A DNA stretch of 64,000 nt from Alternaria dauci (Eukaryota; Ascomycota; Dothideomycetes; Pleosporales; Pleosporaceae): contig NC_091277.1 in assembly GCF_042100115.1 (NCBI RefSeq), forward strand, positions 1,736,001 through 1,800,000, written 5' to 3'. The position numbers and the translations under genes were made by a program. Of the stretch, positions 31,499-43,967 are shown in pieces. The notes under the pieces were generated by a model. That model was not told where the DNA came from, made no database searches, and was given only the letters and a program-made list of their open reading frames with translations. Each line of letters begins with the position of its first letter. Position 1 is the first letter of the stretch.

Positions 31499-34122
31499 AT
31501 GCAGCGCATCAGCTCCGATGGCTCGTCGGTACTGACTCACCAGACGTCGAGGGCATCGATACGCGCGCCCCAGTTCACCCTAGAGAAGTTCACTGTAAGC
31601 AGTCGTGGCAGTTCAGGCTAGTTTTCACATTGACCCCCGCAGAGCAAGGATTTCCTCGTAAAAGACTTCATCGAAGACCTCTCCCAGATTGCCGTGCCTG
31701 CGACCCGAAGATCGGGAGGCGCCGCTGGCCAGCAGACCTTTGACCCGAAACCGCTCATCCGCACCTTCGAACATGCCCTCACACGACTCAACAGTCTCTC
31801 CGAGGATCTGGAAGAAAAGGAGTCTGAGCTGTCGACAGCTGTGCGCCGGGCGGAGCTACAACACAACCAGAATGTCGAATCGCTCGGACGGAGACTGGAG
31901 GCGGCCATGGACAGGTTCCAACGGCTGGACAGTTCGCTGAATGGCAGTGACGAGGGCGGATCAGACACGGGAGGCAACGTTGCTATGCGCATCGGAGAGC
32001 GGCTCGAAGAGCTCGATCGCCAGCGCAAGAGAGCCCTGGACGCAAAGTTTCTGATTGAGTGCTGGCAGGAAGTTAGCGAACGCGGCGAGCTCATGATCCT
32101 CGAGGACCAACGAAAGAATGGCGACATAGTACGGTGTGCCGAGATTGCACGCCAGCTGCTGCGCATCAGCACACGTCTCGACCCAGAGGGCAGCCAGCGA
32201 GTCAACGGCGAGGCACCGAATGGCATGAAGAGGAGAACGATGCATCAGTCAAGACACAACACAAAGGAGGTCATTGAGAAGTTCTTGGAGAACCTGGAGC
32301 AGGATCTCCTCAGCAAGTTCCAGGAATGCTACGCGCGTCCAAACTACCCTGGCATGCGCGACTGTGCCGTCGCGCTCAAGGGCTTCAACGACGGAGCCAG
32401 TGTCATTGGAACCTACGTCAACCAGCACTCGTTCTTCATCGACCGCATGCAGTTGAACGGAGAAGAGCTGGCGACGGATGTGGAAACTTGGGATCGCCTC
32501 CAGGATCCTGATGCCGAACCGCCGGGTGTCGAGCCGACGCTGCAGTCTCTTATTGACGAAGTCAAAATCGTCGTCCAAGATGAGTCTGCCATCATAAAAC
32601 GAGCTTTCCCTTACTACGAGGAGGTGCTGATCAAGTTCCTGGAGCGCATCTTCCAGCAGTCAATACAGAGTCGGCTGGAGATGGTGCTTGACAAAGCTGG
32701 AGAGCTATCATCACTCGCCTTTCTGCGTTCGTTGCAAGCTTCTAGGAGCTACATCACACAACTGGTAGATGATCTGAAATCACATGGGTTGACAGAGCAT
32801 CCAGAGCCTGCTACATCCGCAGTCGCCGCTACCCTTGACCAGCAGTTGGAAGAACTTTTCTCGTCTTACTTCATTGGAGAGAAGTACATCGAGCGAGAAA
32901 AGAAGAACCTGGAGGAACTGTACTCCTCGCTACTACTCAAATTCACCATCTACCACTCACGGCGCAGCAAGATGCCTACATCATACTTTGGATCGCTAGC
33001 TCAGCGAGGCAAGGAAATGGCTGCTTCCGCTCGTGACAAGTACATGGAGCGCTTGGAAAATACAGAGCTACCCGCTAGTCAGAAGGCGACCCTTCTCCGC
33101 ATTGCTGGCTTGAAAGAAGATCAGCAGGAGAAGAAGGATATTGAGGTAACGGATGAAGATGGCAAGCTGTCGCTACCAGTCGCGAAGCGTATGCTCAAGT
33201 GGCTGGCAGAAGGTGTCGGACGTGGACTCGAGCTGTCGCCTGGCAACGAGACACCGAAGGATGTGCAGATACTGCTTAACCTTCTACTACGACAGATGGG
33301 CGAAATCTACTTGGAGACGGCCTTGGACGCGTAAGTCATGTATGCCTCATATGAGTACACCACTAATATCACTGCAGCGCACAGGATCATGCCGTTTCGC
33401 AAGAGAACTCAAAGACACCCCCGGATCTCACTCACTTCCCATCGCTACATGCCATCACCACTATCCTACATCTTCTTCAACAAACCACGACCACTATCAT
33501 CCTCCCTCTATGCACACCCAATCTTACCATTCGTCGCGAGATCGAAAAGTCCATTAACAACACAACATCGACCCTCGAATCGAAACTATCCAACATCTTG
33601 AATCTCACGTTGACAGCATCGCTCAATTGGGTGAGCAGATGTCTATCTCAACAAAAGAAGACCGATTTCCGACCCAAAGAAGAAGACCTTATGGTAACAA
33701 GCGAGACGCAAGCCTGTCGCGATGTCTCTGCATTCCTAACCCGCGTCGCCTCCCAAGCCTCTGCCGCGCTCTCCGGTCGCAACCTCTCCCTGTTCCTCGC
33801 TGAGCTCGCTCGCGGTCTGCGGTCCCTCGTTCTAGCACACTTGCTAAAATTCTCCATCTCACAAGTTGGTGGTCTCAGTGTTTCCAAGGACATGAATCGC
33901 TATGTTGAGCTAGTGAGAGGATGGCCCACAGGTGATGAGCTGGAGCCTGGAGCGATGGATGTTTTGACAGACGTCAGTACGCTATTCATCATTGGACCTG
34001 AGGCGTTAAGGGATAGGCTCAGGGCTGCAGGCGGACAAGACGCGCAAGAATTGAAGGGCTTCATCGCTAAAAGAGATGATGTTGGAACTGTTGGGGTGCA
34101 AAGTGTGCTTAGTGGCTTGTAG
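31499..34122 (+). CDS. SEC10: Exocyst complex component SEC10
   Basis: Subunit of the octameric exocyst that tethers secretory vesicles to the plasma membrane at growing tips. Three exons: 31499-31594, 31643-33330 and 33378-34122, giving 842 aa. The start reads MQRISSDGSSVLTHQTSR, then LEKFTSKDFLVKDFIEDLSQ across the first splice, the Sec10 N-terminal pattern. A coiled coil follows (~60-105, LNSLSEDLEEKESELSTAVR). The rest is a helical-bundle rod (RIGERLEELDRQRKRALDAK, NQHSFFIDRMQL, YYEEVLIKFLERIFQQSIQS) to the end. I considered COG6 and rejected it on the N-terminal block and overall order. Introns are 48 and 47 nt. Confidence 0.9.
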
Positions 34123-34522
34123 AGTCTTTATGTTCTTAAGAGGTTCGCGTGATTGTATCAAGCTATGCGTGCTACAATCATATTTCCACTAGGATTGTAT
34201 GAGCAGTCTCACCGCTTTGCTCTTGGCCTCGCGAAACCGCTGCAAACAGTTTAAAGGTCACTGTCAACAGACGGCCAGCTTGCATTGCACAGGGCCATTT
34301 ACAGCGACCTCGACAGATGTATATCCAAACGACTTGCATCTACAAACACATGGGACTCAAGGCTGCAAAGGTCTACTAGTTCGATAGCGCATGATAGTCA
34401 GACCGCATAAATTGCCTGGTAAAGACAACGATTGGTTCATACGTTGGATTATCATGTGTTTGGCATTTATAGAAGTGTTCTGCTTCCATCTGATCTTTGG
34501 GGGTTCGAGTAGCGGTACCATG
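34123..34522. other. Convergent 3' flank SEC10/thiolase-like gene
   Basis: 0.4 kb; nothing identified. Confidence 0.5.
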
Positions 34523-36246
34523 TTACAGCTTCGCTGGCTTTGCGAATGCAAAGAGCGACCTTCCCTTCTTTTCCGAATCTTGCCAAACCCACCCGCTTTT
34601 ATTAACAATTTCTTCTGCGCCACTAGACATTTGTAACAGTGTGTGATCATCTCCATGGTTCGCAAGGAAGCGTCTGTCACTGCTCTTCAGGCGACCGACA
34701 ATGTAACCTCGGAGCGGGCTGCCGTCGCGATTGAACTCTACTGTGTACGTCTCGACAATAGCCTCACCCTCTGGATCGAAGACAAGCTCTGGCGCCGGAA
34801 CATCGGTAATCTGTGGTGGAAGTGGGTTGTCCGTGGGATAAGCTTCTTCTTTCCTAGGCTCTTTCGATAAGATTACGACGTGTTGATAGCTCAGAACACC
34901 ACCATTACAAAGTATCAGTCCTCTCTGTCCTTTACCGTTTCTTAGTTGTCTTGTCATCTCAGTGAGTGCGTGCATTGAGTAGTTGTTGCCGGCCCCACCA
35001 AACGATGTCAGACCGCCAAGTATCGTCAATGGTTTGTCACCACCAACGACAGGTAGCCCCAGATGCTGTGCGGCAATTTTAGGGACGATCGGAAAACACG
35101 AGTAAATGTCAAAGATGTCGATCTCTTCTTTTCTTACGCCAGACACCCTCAAACTTGCATCAATAGAGCGCGCAATACTAGGCGAGGAGTAAAAGTTGGG
35201 TCGTTTCCAGAACTCGTCCGCATCCTTCGTTCCTGCGCCACCAAGAGGATAAATCCATTTCGATTCTGATACTCCCAGTTCTTTGGCAAAAGAAGTTGAA
35301 GTGACAACAATGGCAGAGGCGAGGTTGACTGTGTTGAAAGCATTCATGAGCAGAGGATCTGCGCGAGTCCTATATTAGCGTTTGTTCCCAACTGAGGTAA
35401 GAAGGATGGCGTACATGGATGACATATCATTCTGTTTCTTTTTCCAACTGTCCCGATCTCTTCTTCACTTCTCGAACTTCCGTGACTCCATGCGTATTCA
35501 TTATTCTTCGCAACCTCGGAGAATTCGGCATACAGCTTTGCGCTCTCTTGGTGGTTTGCTCTTGGTGTCTGGCCGCGATGCGCACGGAACGCGTTCTCGT
35601 AAAGTGGGTAAACATGGATCGGTGCACCGATCTTGTGAATAGCGCCGAGGTCTTCGCAAGAGTCAGTAGAGGACAGTGTTTGCCAAAGAGAGGAAACTGC
35701 ACTATTTCCTAGATCGCGGCCTGTAGGTGTGAAGACCGAATCTACGGCTTCAGACGGCGCTGTCCAGCCTGGCGGAGGAAGTCGTTTGGCAGCTGCGCAT
35801 GCTGATACTGGGTACAATTAGTGATGGTGGTGGAGACGCTAAGGAAATGTGAGATGGCGCGTACACGAAGCTAACGCCTCACCCCCAGTTACAATCGCGA
35901 CTTTACATTCGCCTCTCGCAACCCTTCTCGCCGCTTCGTCGAAGAGCTTTCCTGGCTTGTCACCCCCATGCTCGGAATATCGCTTCCATTTGAGGTTCTG
36001 TTCAACCCCTAGCTTCTCCGCCAGAAGCCCTGGCAGATCCGGGTACGGCCAAGTCCACGTCCTGACGACATCGATGCTGTCGATCGCTGACCGGAGATCG
36101 GTATTCGAAATAGACGCAGTGTCGCTGATGGCTTTCTGAATGGCTTCCAGCATCAATGTTGCGGGCTCTTTCGCATCCGCGATGGCAGTTGAGCAGTTCT
36201 TGACGTCGCCAACACCGATGATCACGGGGGTGTATGAGGACGGCAT
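34523..36246 (-). CDS. Thiolase-like protein (TLP1 / SCP2-thiolase-like) with extra C-terminal domain
   Basis: Three exons: 36246-35865, 35807-35415 and 35358-34523, giving 536 aa. The thiolase fold is evident: TPVIIGVGDVKN, ARRVARGECKVAIVTGGEAL, FDIYSCFPIVPKIAAQHLGL, GGLTSFGGAGNNYSMHALTE and GLILCNGGVLSYQHVVILS. The last ~120 residues (EAIVETYTVEFNRDGSPLRG...) match the additional C-terminal domain of thiolase-like type-1 proteins. At the position of the nucleophilic Cys of ordinary thiolases the sequence reads EHGGDKPGKLFDEAARR with no Cys, while the C-terminal Cys-x-Gly (CNG) and the GGAGNNYSMH block remain. So acyl-CoA binding is likely, and classic thiolysis is doubtful. No clear C-terminal peroxisomal tripeptide (ends AKL); PTS1-like -AKL is a possibility. 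Automatic labels would say acetyl-CoA acetyltransferase. Confidence 0.85.
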
Positions 36247-36640
36247 ATTGATTTAGAAGATGAACTGCAAGGCAAATGTGTCGAAACTCTGGCTGCTCAA
36301 AGCACTTTCTAGCTATGATCACATACTGCGCAATCAGGCGTAAGATACATGCCACTTTGGAGAGTCATGACTGGCGTGAGGAGTAAGATTTGCCGAGGTT
36401 CAGCGCGCGGCGCGAACCACGGCACGACGATCAGGCGCTGCCAATGATGTGCTTACGCTCTCTTCTCACATTGGATGCGCTTCGTTTTAACGTATGTGCA
36501 TAGAAGAATGCGAAGATACATGCACCTAAACAAGATTGGTATTGCCATAAGACCATGTTGGATTGCGGGAATTTCGAGGCCGACACCATTCTTTACAATT
36601 TGGTTCACATACGGGGATCTCTACGAATTGGCATCGGGTT
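36247..36640. other. Intergenic, 0.4 kb
   Basis: Promoter of the thiolase-like gene and 3' flank of the GH105-like gene, both minus strand. Nothing identified. Confidence 0.5.
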
Positions 36641-37848
36641 CTACTGTATAACAAGGCTCTCCGAGACCACGGCCAATTTTGGCGCGGGACCGCTTGCGAT
36701 ATTCCAATCCCTCCATGCAGCATACAGCGACACGATAAAAGCTTGCCCCTCGGGATTGACGCCCTTCAGTGGCGTCCTCTGACCTTCATTGAGGGAATTG
36801 ACAACCGGCGCTGCAATACCAGTCTCTTCGTCTATGTGACGGCTAACAGCGTCTAGCTTGCTTATTGCCCAATCCGTATATCGTTTTTCGAAAAGGGCCG
36901 GCTCAAGGACGGCCATCCTAAAAGCTGTAGCAGCCATCAACGCTGTGCCAGCGACCTCTGGGAACCAGGTCTCGTCATCGAGATAGTTGCGCAGCAAGCC
37001 CGATGTATCAGTATCAGCCTGTATGGCACCATCAAGAATGTCTTGAGTCATCTGCAGTAAAGTCATCTGCTCTTCCTCAGTTTTGGATCCATATTGAGAT
37101 TTCCGCAAGGTGGCCAGTACCCTTGCCATTCCAGCTGCGGCCCAGGCATTACTTGTACACCATGCACCATCATCACTCTTCACATTGCGTACGCCAGCAG
37201 CATTGGCTATGTGTTTCCAATATCCCTTTTGCGTACCAAGAACTTCGTGGTATAGCTCACATTGCCGAACACTCTCTTTCACCATGTCTATATCTGCAGT
37301 AAAGGTACCATTGTAGGCGAAGGCCGGCGGCACCATGTAGATGAAGTCGGCCCACAAGGATGGGTACGCGTCGCGGTGTGATATCGCACCGTTGGGGTAC
37401 CTAGGCGTAGTTGAAAGCAGGTCGTGCAGCTGGCGGCTTACGGCGGAGAGATATGGGTTGTCAGGCGCAGAGAAGGTTGCTGATCTGGAAAGGAGGAGAG
37501 CAGGGATGCAGAGGGATGTTGGATCGGATGATGAGCCTAACACATGCTGTCAGCATACGCTCTCTCTTTATGAGGTGTCTAGTAAGTATTGAAAGCGTGG
37601 GATGTACCATTTCCCTCACACAGCCTCTGACTGTCAGTCCGTATGAATAGTTTTACATACTGCAGTGCTTCTACATCCTCGACCCTCAACACTGGTATCC
37701 CACCACCTGGAAATGGGTCATGAAAGACGGTAAATTGAGAATCTTTGTACTCAAGGAGTGCTTCGAACACCGTTCCATACTCCCAACTATGCGACGCGGT
37801 CTCTCGCGCTTTATCTAGCACTTTGTCGACCAGTGCCTGCGAAACCAT
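36641..37848 (-). CDS. GH105-type (YteR-like) unsaturated rhamnogalacturonyl hydrolase family protein
   Basis: Two exons: 37848-37608 and 37536-36641 (intron 71 nt), giving 378 aa. It has the features of the six-hairpin (alpha/alpha)6-barrel family: HSWEYGTVFEALLEYKDSQ, HRDAYPSLWADFIYMVPPAF, DDGAWCTSNAWAAAGMARVL, YLDDETWFPEVAGTALMAAT and GVNPEGQAFIVSLYAAWRDW. Characterised members remove unsaturated galacturonic acid from pectin fragments made by lyases. No signal peptide is visible, suggesting action on imported oligosaccharides inside the cell, as for many GH105 enzymes. Substrate not established; the catalytic Asp cannot be assigned with certainty without alignment. Confidence 0.78.
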
Positions 37849-39713
37849 GTCGTGTACTGATCAATTGATGTCTCTACATCGGTGCTTAGAGTTGATAAGT
37901 GCGTAGGATGCCAGAGCGCGTGAAGACACGTCTGGAAAAAATATGAAGTTTGGGGCCGCTGCGTCTGGTGTCATGGTGTCATGATGCGCGCCTTCGCCTC
38001 TTGCCGCGGACAGAAGCTTGGTGAGGGGTTGTTCCTTCTAAGCTCTTTGCCGAAGCTTACATGAGCAGGTACAAGGCTCGAGTTGGCGTGCTTTCCAAAG
38101 GCTCCTTTGCCCCACAACTACCTTGCATACGAGGAGTGGCCAACTCAAGACGTACGCGTAACATCTTGGTGCTTGCCTTCAAAAGCACACAGGTAGAAGG
38201 GCCGGCATCGGTGAACATATCCGATCATCTGCGCGAGACTACAGGTCCAACAGTCTTGACTGGGACAGACGGCCGCTTAGCGTTATCAGATTGACATGAT
38301 CTGATGTTGATGGCCCAGTTTTCCTTGAGTATCGGTAGGGGATTCCAACACGAACAACGTTGCAGGGCCGAATGCTCAAGAGGTGTGGTACATCCTAGGC
38401 AATGTACCTTGTATGTCTGACAGTAAGCTTGTCCATTGCGACGTGACGATATCCGTATGGAGCATTCCAGCGGAGGGAAGACGTTGACCAAAGTTGCGAT
38501 CATGTAATGTCGAAGGGTGGTAAGGGTTGTTCCGGTACTGGAAATGTAGCGCAAAGGATAGTCCCTCTACTCCGGAACCCGGATACCTAACTAAAGTTGC
38601 TAAACGGATGTCTAGTAAGACAGTGGGTCGCGCCATGGTTGCATAAGCCTAAGATTTTATGTATCCACCAGAAGACCCACCACGAATGATCGTCCAAGCG
38701 ATGTCCAAGCCCCCGGGATCCTTTATGAGTGAAAGTGTTACGTTTTGAAATGTCTGCCGTGCCACAGCTGAAGATAAGAGTATCAAACGCAGCGGGACAT
38801 TGTGATAACGACGTAGGCCTGTTTACACAGCAGGCCCAAGGCAAAAATTTGCTAAGCGACTTTCAATGTTTCGCTCTACTGTGCATGCTCCTATACGGTG
38901 GATGCGGTCTTGATATGGCACCGTCGGCCGCTTGTCCTGTGCAAACACAGAATCCACAACCCGTTGAAGCACGAACCACTATCCCCACGATCCCCAGGTT
39001 TCGCGGTAGACTGAGAGTCTCCATCCATGCCGCGATGAACTCCATGACTACCCAGACCCATCTCGCAAACCATCGGCGGGTACCTCGTGCGCTAAGACGC
39101 CTAGTCGTGTTTCTAGAAGCTTGCCGTAGCTCTGGGCGTGCCTGACTTGAGCCTCGTCCCTACAGTCTGCGGCTTTCGTCGGCTCAGCTCCCAAAAACCT
39201 CGCTCCGTACGTCCGCCTTCGCTATTTCACTCTTCAAACACCAGAAGATGAACAGTGCCCATGGCGCAAGGAAGTAAAACCGAAGGAATGCGCGGCATGC
39301 TGGGCGAACGTCATCACGCGAGTTCAGCACTGCGTTGCAACCACCACAGCGCACGAGGCGATTTTCCCCGCCTTTTTACGCGGTAGTCTGCCATTACCTA
39401 ACGATAATTGGTTCCCCAGACTCACCCCTACTCATGGTTCTGACAAGGGCCTGGGCTGATTGCCCCATACCATGGAGGAGGACTTGGCCGCCAAACCAGC
39501 TGCAATACCACGTTTGAACCATTCCAAACGTGGAGTATACCTCGTCGCGTGCCGAGCCCTACACCACATTTGAAAAATCTGCCATCACAGCCGGCGCATC
39601 CTTGACCCGTCTTTGACATAGCTCTGTATATATAAACATCTGACATCCCCGTGTTGGGGTCAGCAAGACTGGTACCGGCGCGAACCAAGTCTTCCATTGT
39701 CTCGCAATACATC
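37849..39713. other. 1.9 kb divergent intergenic region
   Basis: Upstream of both the GH105-like gene (-) and the amino-acid permease (+). No coding signal; frames up to 138 codons have no recognisable features. Contains the permease TATA box. Confidence 0.5.
39627..39636 (+). promoter_or_regulatory. TATA box of the amino-acid permease gene
   Basis: TATATATAAA 78-87 bp upstream of the ATG at 39714, followed by a short leader. Strong TATA, suggesting an inducible promoter. Confidence 0.6.
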
Positions 39714-41506
39714 ATGCCGAACCACCACATGGATGAAGAAAAGCCTGAGACTGTGCCGTATGGCTACGAGGAGAACCATGTTGGCTTCGAAGAGCCATTT
39801 GTCCACGGCGCTGCTACTGTTGGAGGCGAGACTGGACGAGGAGGAGACACACACCGTGGTTTGAAGAGTCGACACATTCAGTTCCTGTACGTTCGTGTCC
39901 CTTGACGTCGCTAAACCGCACGCTAACACTCCGCCAGCGCGCTCGGTGGTGCTATCGGAACGGGCCTCTTCATCGGATCTGGATCTATTCTCGCTCTAGT
40001 CGGACCTGCTCCACTGTTTATGGCCTATCTCAGTATGATGCTTGTAAGAGATGTCCCTGCACAAACTGAATGTGAGACATATACTGACTCCGCACACCTA
40101 CATTCTAGGTGGTCTACAATGTCATGAACAACCTAGCCGAAATCGTTACCCTGCTTCCCATGCGTGGTATTACCATTCCGTACTTTATTAAGCGATTTGT
40201 AGACCCCAGCTTAGCATTTGCCGCCGGATGGAACTACTGGTATGCATACGCCATTCTCGTTGCTGCCGAAGCTACAGCTGGAGCTATCCTTCTGGACTAC
40301 TGGGAGACGCCTGTTCACAACGCCGTCTGGATTACAATCTTCCTTATCGTTGTTTTATTTCTGAACATTGTCGCAGTCGAGGTTTTCGGTGAAGCAGAGT
40401 TCTGGTTTGCCTCCATCAAATTTATCACTATCATTGGCCTCATCATTCTGGGGTTTGTTATAATGCTGGGTGGTAGTCCCAACGATCAAGGCCGACTTGG
40501 ATTCAGATACTGGAACAATCCGGGCGCATTCAAACCGTACATAGTGCAAGGAAACTCTGGGCGTTTCCTGGCCTACTGGACTGCTTTCGTTCGCGCTGGT
40601 TTTGCCTTCATCACCTCGCCTGAACTAATTGCACTTGCTGCAGGAGAGACTATCGCCCCGCGCCGTAACATCCCCAAGGCTGCCGGCCGCTTTATCTACC
40701 GTCTGGCGATCTTTTACGGTTTGGGAAGTTTCATCATCGGAGTCATCGTCCCATCAGACGATGACCGTCTCCTCAGCGGCAGCTCCAACGCTTCGGCCTC
40801 TCCCTTTGTCATTGGCATCCAACGAGCAGGCATTCAGGGCCTCAACCACGTTGTCAACGCGGCTGTCTTGACATCAGCCTGGTCTGCCGGAAACGCTTTC
40901 TTGTACTCTGGGTCCCGTGTCTTGTACGGCATGGCTCTTAACGGAGAAGCGCCCAAGATCTTCGGCAGGACGAGCAAGAAAGGCGTGCCATACATGGCTG
41001 TCTTCGCTACCTGGGCCATCGGTCTCCTCGCTTATCTCAACGTCTCAAATACTGGCGCGCAAGTCTTCCTGTGGTTCTCAAACATCTCCACAATCTCCGG
41101 GTTTATTGCATGGATCGTTGTTATGATCACTTACATCCGCTTCCGCAAGGCCTTGATCTTCAACAACTTGCTCGAGTCGCTGCCCTACCGTACGCCTTTC
41201 CAGCCATACCTCACGTACTTTATCCTCGGCGTAATCTCGCTCCTGACCCTCACCAACGGTTTTCAAGTCTTTGTGCCGGCCAACTGGTCCGTGTCCGATT
41301 TTTTGGCTGCCTACATTACTCTCCCGATTTTCCTCGCTCTTTACGCCGGCCACAAGATCTATTTCAGGACCGCATTCGCGATCAAGATTAGGAACATTGA
41401 TGTGACGACTGGCGTGCGCGAGATGAACGAGCTGTGCAAGGACGATATTTCTGGTGCGCCTGTGCCAAAGAATATCATGCAGAAGATTTGGTACTGGCTT
41501 GCGTAG
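39714..41506 (+). CDS. Amino-acid permease, APC superfamily (fungal YAT family)
   Basis: Proton-coupled uptake of amino acids across the plasma membrane. Three exons: 39714-39886, 39938-40043 and 40109-41506, giving 558 aa. Visible: the TM1 motif LALGGAIGTGLFIGSGSILA (spans intron 1), the amphipathic GLKSRHIQFL just before it, EIVTLLPMRGITIPYFIKRF, GFRYWNNPGAF, GFAFITSPELIALAAGE (TM6-7), NAFLYSGSRVLYGMALNGEA and about 12 hydrophobic segments. Both tails are cytosolic. Substrate range cannot be read from sequence; general amino-acid, proline and GABA permeases all share these motifs. Introns are 51 and 65 nt. Confidence 0.93.
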
Positions 41507-43659
41507 AGTGACACTAGGGGAGGATGTGCAGCGTTTCTGTTGTGTGTGTTTTTGGGTTTTCTTTTTCAATGATACCATTTAAGAACAAGATTTTATGACC
41601 GTCTAACCAGACCACTCTTTTCCCATCAAGGTCTGATTTTTCTACGGCTGGAAAGATCACCTAGGTAGATTGTGGCTGGAGAAAAGCGGACCAAGCATAT
41701 GAGGAACCTTAAAGTAGTCTAGTGTCAGGTCGAAGACGATAAAATGGTATAGCAAGGTCTTTGCAATGGGAAGCAGATCTGGTAACGCTCACATAATATG
41801 ACGTTCCTCGTTCGTGATGCTAACGTCGGCAAGCCAAGAGCTCGAACTGCCCTACAAGAGATCGGCGAAAGGTCCGGGGGCTTTACAGAATGCTCAAGAA
41901 AAGGCTGTAGTAGTTACTCAAGGGATATCCGTATATCGTATCAGTATTGGCAGTAAATTATATCGGTTATGTGAGACAAGACGACTCTCTTAGAGCTATG
42001 ATTGCTGTCTTGATTCTTAATCTCGTTCTTCGATGCACCCGTAGACTCTTTCCAGCTAGAGTCTCGCTCCCGCCGTACACGCGACAGTAGAGTCCACAAT
42101 GTGGTTCACCAGCATCCCCACCTGGGCATGCACTTGACAAACTCTCTGGATGTGTATGTAGTAATTTCTACGTCCGCTATAGGAAAATTTTGAGCGTTCT
42201 GCGCTGTAGGCACATTTATGTGTTGCCTGCTTGCTACACAGCAACGGAACGACGAAAGACACTGGTAGAACAAGCAATCCCAACAGTATAGAGACTTGAC
42301 AGATGCATGCGGACTGCAAGCGCTTTTGTAATCGCTCGCAATCTAGCATATTCGGGTGAGTATAAATGTAGGATTCGTCATAGCGCGTAGTCATGTCGGC
42401 GTGATTGACAAGTGGGATTCTTGAGGTCGAGGATGGCGGGATAGGGCCAGAATAGTAGCGAGAGGCAGTGCCTAATTTGCGTTCAGCACAGCTTGCAAGT
42501 GAGGTCGCAGGGTAATGTTGGGGTTGGTCATCGTCTCTGCTCTCTTATACCTAGGTAGCCGTTTGTACCTGAGTTGGGGGTTTCGTCAGCCTATGCCTGA
42601 GGGAAAATAGAATGTACCCTACACAGTCCTGCAGAGCAAGCTTAGTGTATAATCCAAGGTTTTCGTAAGATCCTAAGACCTGGTATGTAGAGATTGTGGA
42701 AGTATGAGCGTCGATACTGTCCTACGGTTATCAGGTCGTAGCATAGATGGCAGTGAGCTGCGCATGTTGGAGACGCGTAAAGACCTCTTTTCGGATCTTC
42801 TGTGCGTAACAGGGGGTCTATTTCAGACTGCCCGGATACCCCATAGTCAGCCCTGGCTAGCTTTTGGGGGCCGCAAGCGCCGGAGATTTGTGGGTACCCC
42901 AGGCCCGCTTCCACCGTCCCCGCATGCAGACATGGATAGCTGCCTGGCTAACTTGGGTAAGATACTTAAGATACCACGCAACATGAGTATCACTTATGAT
43001 CATGAAGCTGCGGAGATCATGCCGTCTACTTTACTCAGAGGTTACACCACTAATCTCGTCCGCGACCTCCTGTTCATGTCGCCCCACGGCTGGGGCGGAT
43101 TCTGTCTGAGCGACCGAGCGCATGGTCGCTCGTGGCGAGCGGCAGCGGACATAGAATATCTGTGCCATCCCTGTGTTCATTTCAGATATCACGCCTTGAA
43201 ATCCTTCGGCAAATCCGTTGGTGGTGACGTAGCAGACCGATACTCAGGCCCGTCAAGCGAGATTTGAGGCTGAAACGGCACACAACATGCTCACTGAAAA
43301 CACGAGATTGGAGAAATAGCTTGGAGATTAGAATGTCTCCTTGCGTATTGGCAAACAATTGTGAAACATTAGAGATGATTGATTCTGTCAATACCAATAA
43401 CTACATGTCGTCCTCCTACAGATTGTCGCCCAGTAGACCGAAGGTTCAGGTGAATTGTTGAGCTAACAAGCTCGCTATCGCTTGCCGGTACAACTGCTAC
43501 CACCGCCAGCGTATTCCCACCCCTGCCAGTGCTTCCAAATGCGTGTTGACCGGTGAGCGTATGACTCGCAGTGCGGTCTGTTAAGCAGGCCAAAAACCCA
43601 CTCGCCGAGGACAATATTGTCCACAGAGGAACCAATAAATGCCCACTGTCGCAAGGTGC
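41507..43659. other. 2.15 kb without a convincing gene
   Basis: Start of the gene-poor segment. Two frames are worth naming: 42056-42394 (-), with one hydrophobic helix (listed separately), and 42704-43267 (+), without features. A CACCTAGGTAG near 41659 and ACCTAGGTAGCC near 42551 resemble the repeat-element core, but no arms are visible. Confidence 0.45.
42056..42394 (-). CDS. Possible small single-pass membrane protein (uncertain)
   Basis: 112-codon frame from ATG to TAG. The first 32 residues are polar (MTTRYDESYIYTHPNMLDCE), followed by one hydrophobic segment (CQVSILLGLLVLPVSFVVPL) and a Cys/Tyr-rich tail. The orderly layout is the only argument for it; no family is recognised, no intron is visible, and chance is a fair alternative. 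Confidence 0.25.
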   Translation of the reverse strand: MTTRYDESYIYTHPNMLDCERLQKRLQSACICQVSILLGLLVLPVSFVVPLLCSKQATHKCAYSAERSKFSYSGRRNYYIHIQRVCQVHAQVGMLVNHIVDSTVACTAGARL

Positions 43660-43967
43660 TCAAGAAGAAGTATTTGAGGTGCTCTGATGGCTGGATGGCG
43701 TGTTTTGAGACTGACTGCTAGTCCGCGTAGGACGCTGTTGAGCGCTAGTTGCGGGAACGTGGTTCACAATTGAAGCGACTCTGTTGGCTTCTTCCAAATG
43801 CCGCTCTATGTAACGCCATTTAGCCCAGTACTCTGGATTGTCCAGCAAAGCTAGATCACAGTCTCAGTACAAAGATCAACATCGTATGATGGAGCAATCT
43901 TCTTACCTTCTGTCTGGCGACCCCCGTCTGTGACCAAGCGATCGTTTGGCTGTATTTCCGAGCTCAT
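43660..43967 (-). CDS. Small two-exon protein of unknown function
   Basis: Exons 43967-43907 and 43850-43660 joined across a clean 56-nt GTAAGA...CTAG intron, giving 83 aa. The sequence runs MSSEIQPNDRLVTDGGRQTE, then a helical, aromatic-rich block (LLDNPEYWAKWRYIERHLEE, NRVASIVNHV) and a Ser/Thr/Gln-rich tail. No signal peptide. Splicing in frame across a canonical intron supports a real gene, but no family is recognised. It could also be part of a longer gene: an open frame (43475-43663) directly follows its stop in another phase. Confidence 0.45.

Noticed and set aside
31499..34122. Assignment as COG6 rather than SEC10
   Set aside because: The N-terminal FTSKDFLVKDFIEDLS block and the order of conserved segments fit Sec10.
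34523..41506. Thiolase-like, GH105-like and permease genes as one catabolic cluster
   Set aside because: Different strands, wide spacing and no shared pathway or regulator; adjacency is probably incidental.
42704..43267. 187-codon plus-strand frame in the gene-poor segment
   Set aside because: No recognisable motif, no splice support and mixed low-quality composition; likely chance.
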